Of a stretch of 64,000 bases of DNA, positions 63,575 through 64,000 are shown piece after piece. The notes beneath the pieces were generated by a model. It searched no databases. It had not been told where the DNA came from and worked only from the letters and a program-made list of their open reading frames with translations. Source of the DNA: Pantoea phytobeneficialis. GTDB taxonomy: Bacteria; Pseudomonadota; Gammaproteobacteria; Enterobacterales; Enterobacteriaceae. Positions within the stretch are counted from its first letter, which is position 1. The number at the start of each line of letters is the position of its first letter. Where the stretch lies: the NCBI RefSeq assembly GCF_009728735.1, contig NZ_CP024637.1, forward strand, positions 30,940 to 94,939, given 5' to 3'. The translations under genes were made by a program, and so were the position numbers.

Positions 63575-64000
63575 ACAAGGAAAAGCAGTCGGACGATGTG
63601 TTCAACAACCCGGTTCTCGGGACTTTTATTGGTGTGCCCCGTGATACCGCAGGGGCAATGCTCACCCAGGAATTTGCGGTGCGCAGCCCATTACCCTGCA
63701 TCGTTATTCTGGTGCATGGCGTCAATGATATTGGCGAAGCCTACGAGACGCAGGAGCAGGGGATTGTCGCCGGGCTGAATACCCGGCTGGCGCGCACCGA
63801 TATGCATCCTCATCAATGGGCGGAGATAAGTGGCTTAACCGACCTGAACGGTGCTGCACGGCGCGTGATCCACAGTGGACGCTCGCCGGTGATCCCGTTT
63901 TACTGGGGATATCGCCCGGTGGACCGCGAGACGTATGACAACGACCAGCAGCGTTACCGGGATGAAGTCAAAAAGCTCGGGCTGGAATCGGTGCTGCCAT
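63571..64000 (+). CDS. Tle3/DUF3274-type T6SS effector (partial, N-terminus)
   Basis: Frame opens at ATG 63571, overlapping the vgrG stop, and runs to the window edge (about 143 residues seen). It contains PCIVILVHGVNDIGEAYETQEQGIV, an alpha/beta-hydrolase-like HG oxyanion region, and PVIPFYWGYRP. This resembles the N-terminus of Tle3-like phospholipase effectors (DUF3274) found next to vgrG genes. The catalytic Ser lies outside the window, and so would an immunity gene. Confidence 0.75.
   Translation, partial: MNKEKQSDDVFNNPVLGTFIGVPRDTAGAMLTQEFAVRSPLPCIVILVHGVNDIGEAYETQEQGIVAGLNTRLARTDMHPHQWAEISGLTDLNGAARRVIHSGRSPVIPFYWGYRPVDRETYDNDQQRYRDEVKKLGLESVLP

Overview
The window looks like part of a large plasmid (or a chromosome with a plasmid-type replicon) from a gamma-proteobacterium of the Enterobacterales, most likely Pantoea/Erwinia-like. 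Reasons: a RepFIB/P1-type replication and partition module at 39.4-45.1 kb; REP-like intergenic palindromes of the form GTAGCGGCGCGATTTATCGC scattered across the window; a yegTUVW block arranged as in E. coli; and otherwise accessory gene content (catabolism, transport, acquisition of scarce nutrients). Genus is inference from style, not from a marker gene; no rRNA, tRNA, CRISPR, IS element or transposase was seen.

Layout. 1-5.2 kb: a DeoR regulator with an M20 amidohydrolase and two APH/choline-kinase-like phosphotransferases in one overlapping operon, plus an amidase-signature enzyme. 5.5-9.2 kb: CorA-type metal channel, two GNAT acetyltransferases, AzlCD branched-chain amino acid exporter with a divergent XRE-cupin regulator. 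9.4-15.4 kb: a secreted royal-jelly/yellow-type beta-propeller protein and an MFS transporter, 2-hydroxyacid dehydrogenase, RraA-like aldolase and PfkB sugar kinase, tied together by repeated palindromes with an ACATGT core; an unassigned sugar-acid pathway. 15.4-21 kb: membrane acyltransferase, secreted SGNH hydrolase, FCD-GntR regulator, a Zur-box-preceded COG0523 metallochaperone, a tautomerase, a GNAT. 21.1-25.1 kb: yegW and yegVUT. 25.4-39.2 kb: a complete aerobic nicotinic-acid degradation cluster (nicT, nicFEDC, nicX, nicR, nicAB) with XdhC and MocA-type cofactor maturation genes, then a succinate-semialdehyde-type dehydrogenase.

39.4-45.1 kb is the replicon: a phased GATC cluster, five iterons at 21-22 bp spacing, repA, then about 30 more iteron copies over 1.8 kb, parA, parB, a terminator and two consecutive sites with P1-parS architecture. 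45.2-58 kb is an organosulfur scavenging locus: a sigma-54 activator whose C-terminus is an SsuA-type sulfonate-binding domain (an unusual one-component design), a good -24/-12 promoter, two FMN-dependent LLM monooxygenases, an FAD/NAD(P) protein, a MetNIQ-type ABC transporter, an MFS transporter, an SfnB/DszC-like oxidoreductase and an orphan SsuA. 58.1-64 kb: an AaeB-like FUSC efflux protein with an Asp/Glu racemase, then a VgrG gene and the start of a Tle3/DUF3274-type effector gene cut by the window edge.

Functions were assigned by reading the translated sequences and motifs; no database search was run. Where the longest open frame began upstream of a better Shine-Dalgarno/ATG pair, the start was moved and the reason is stated.
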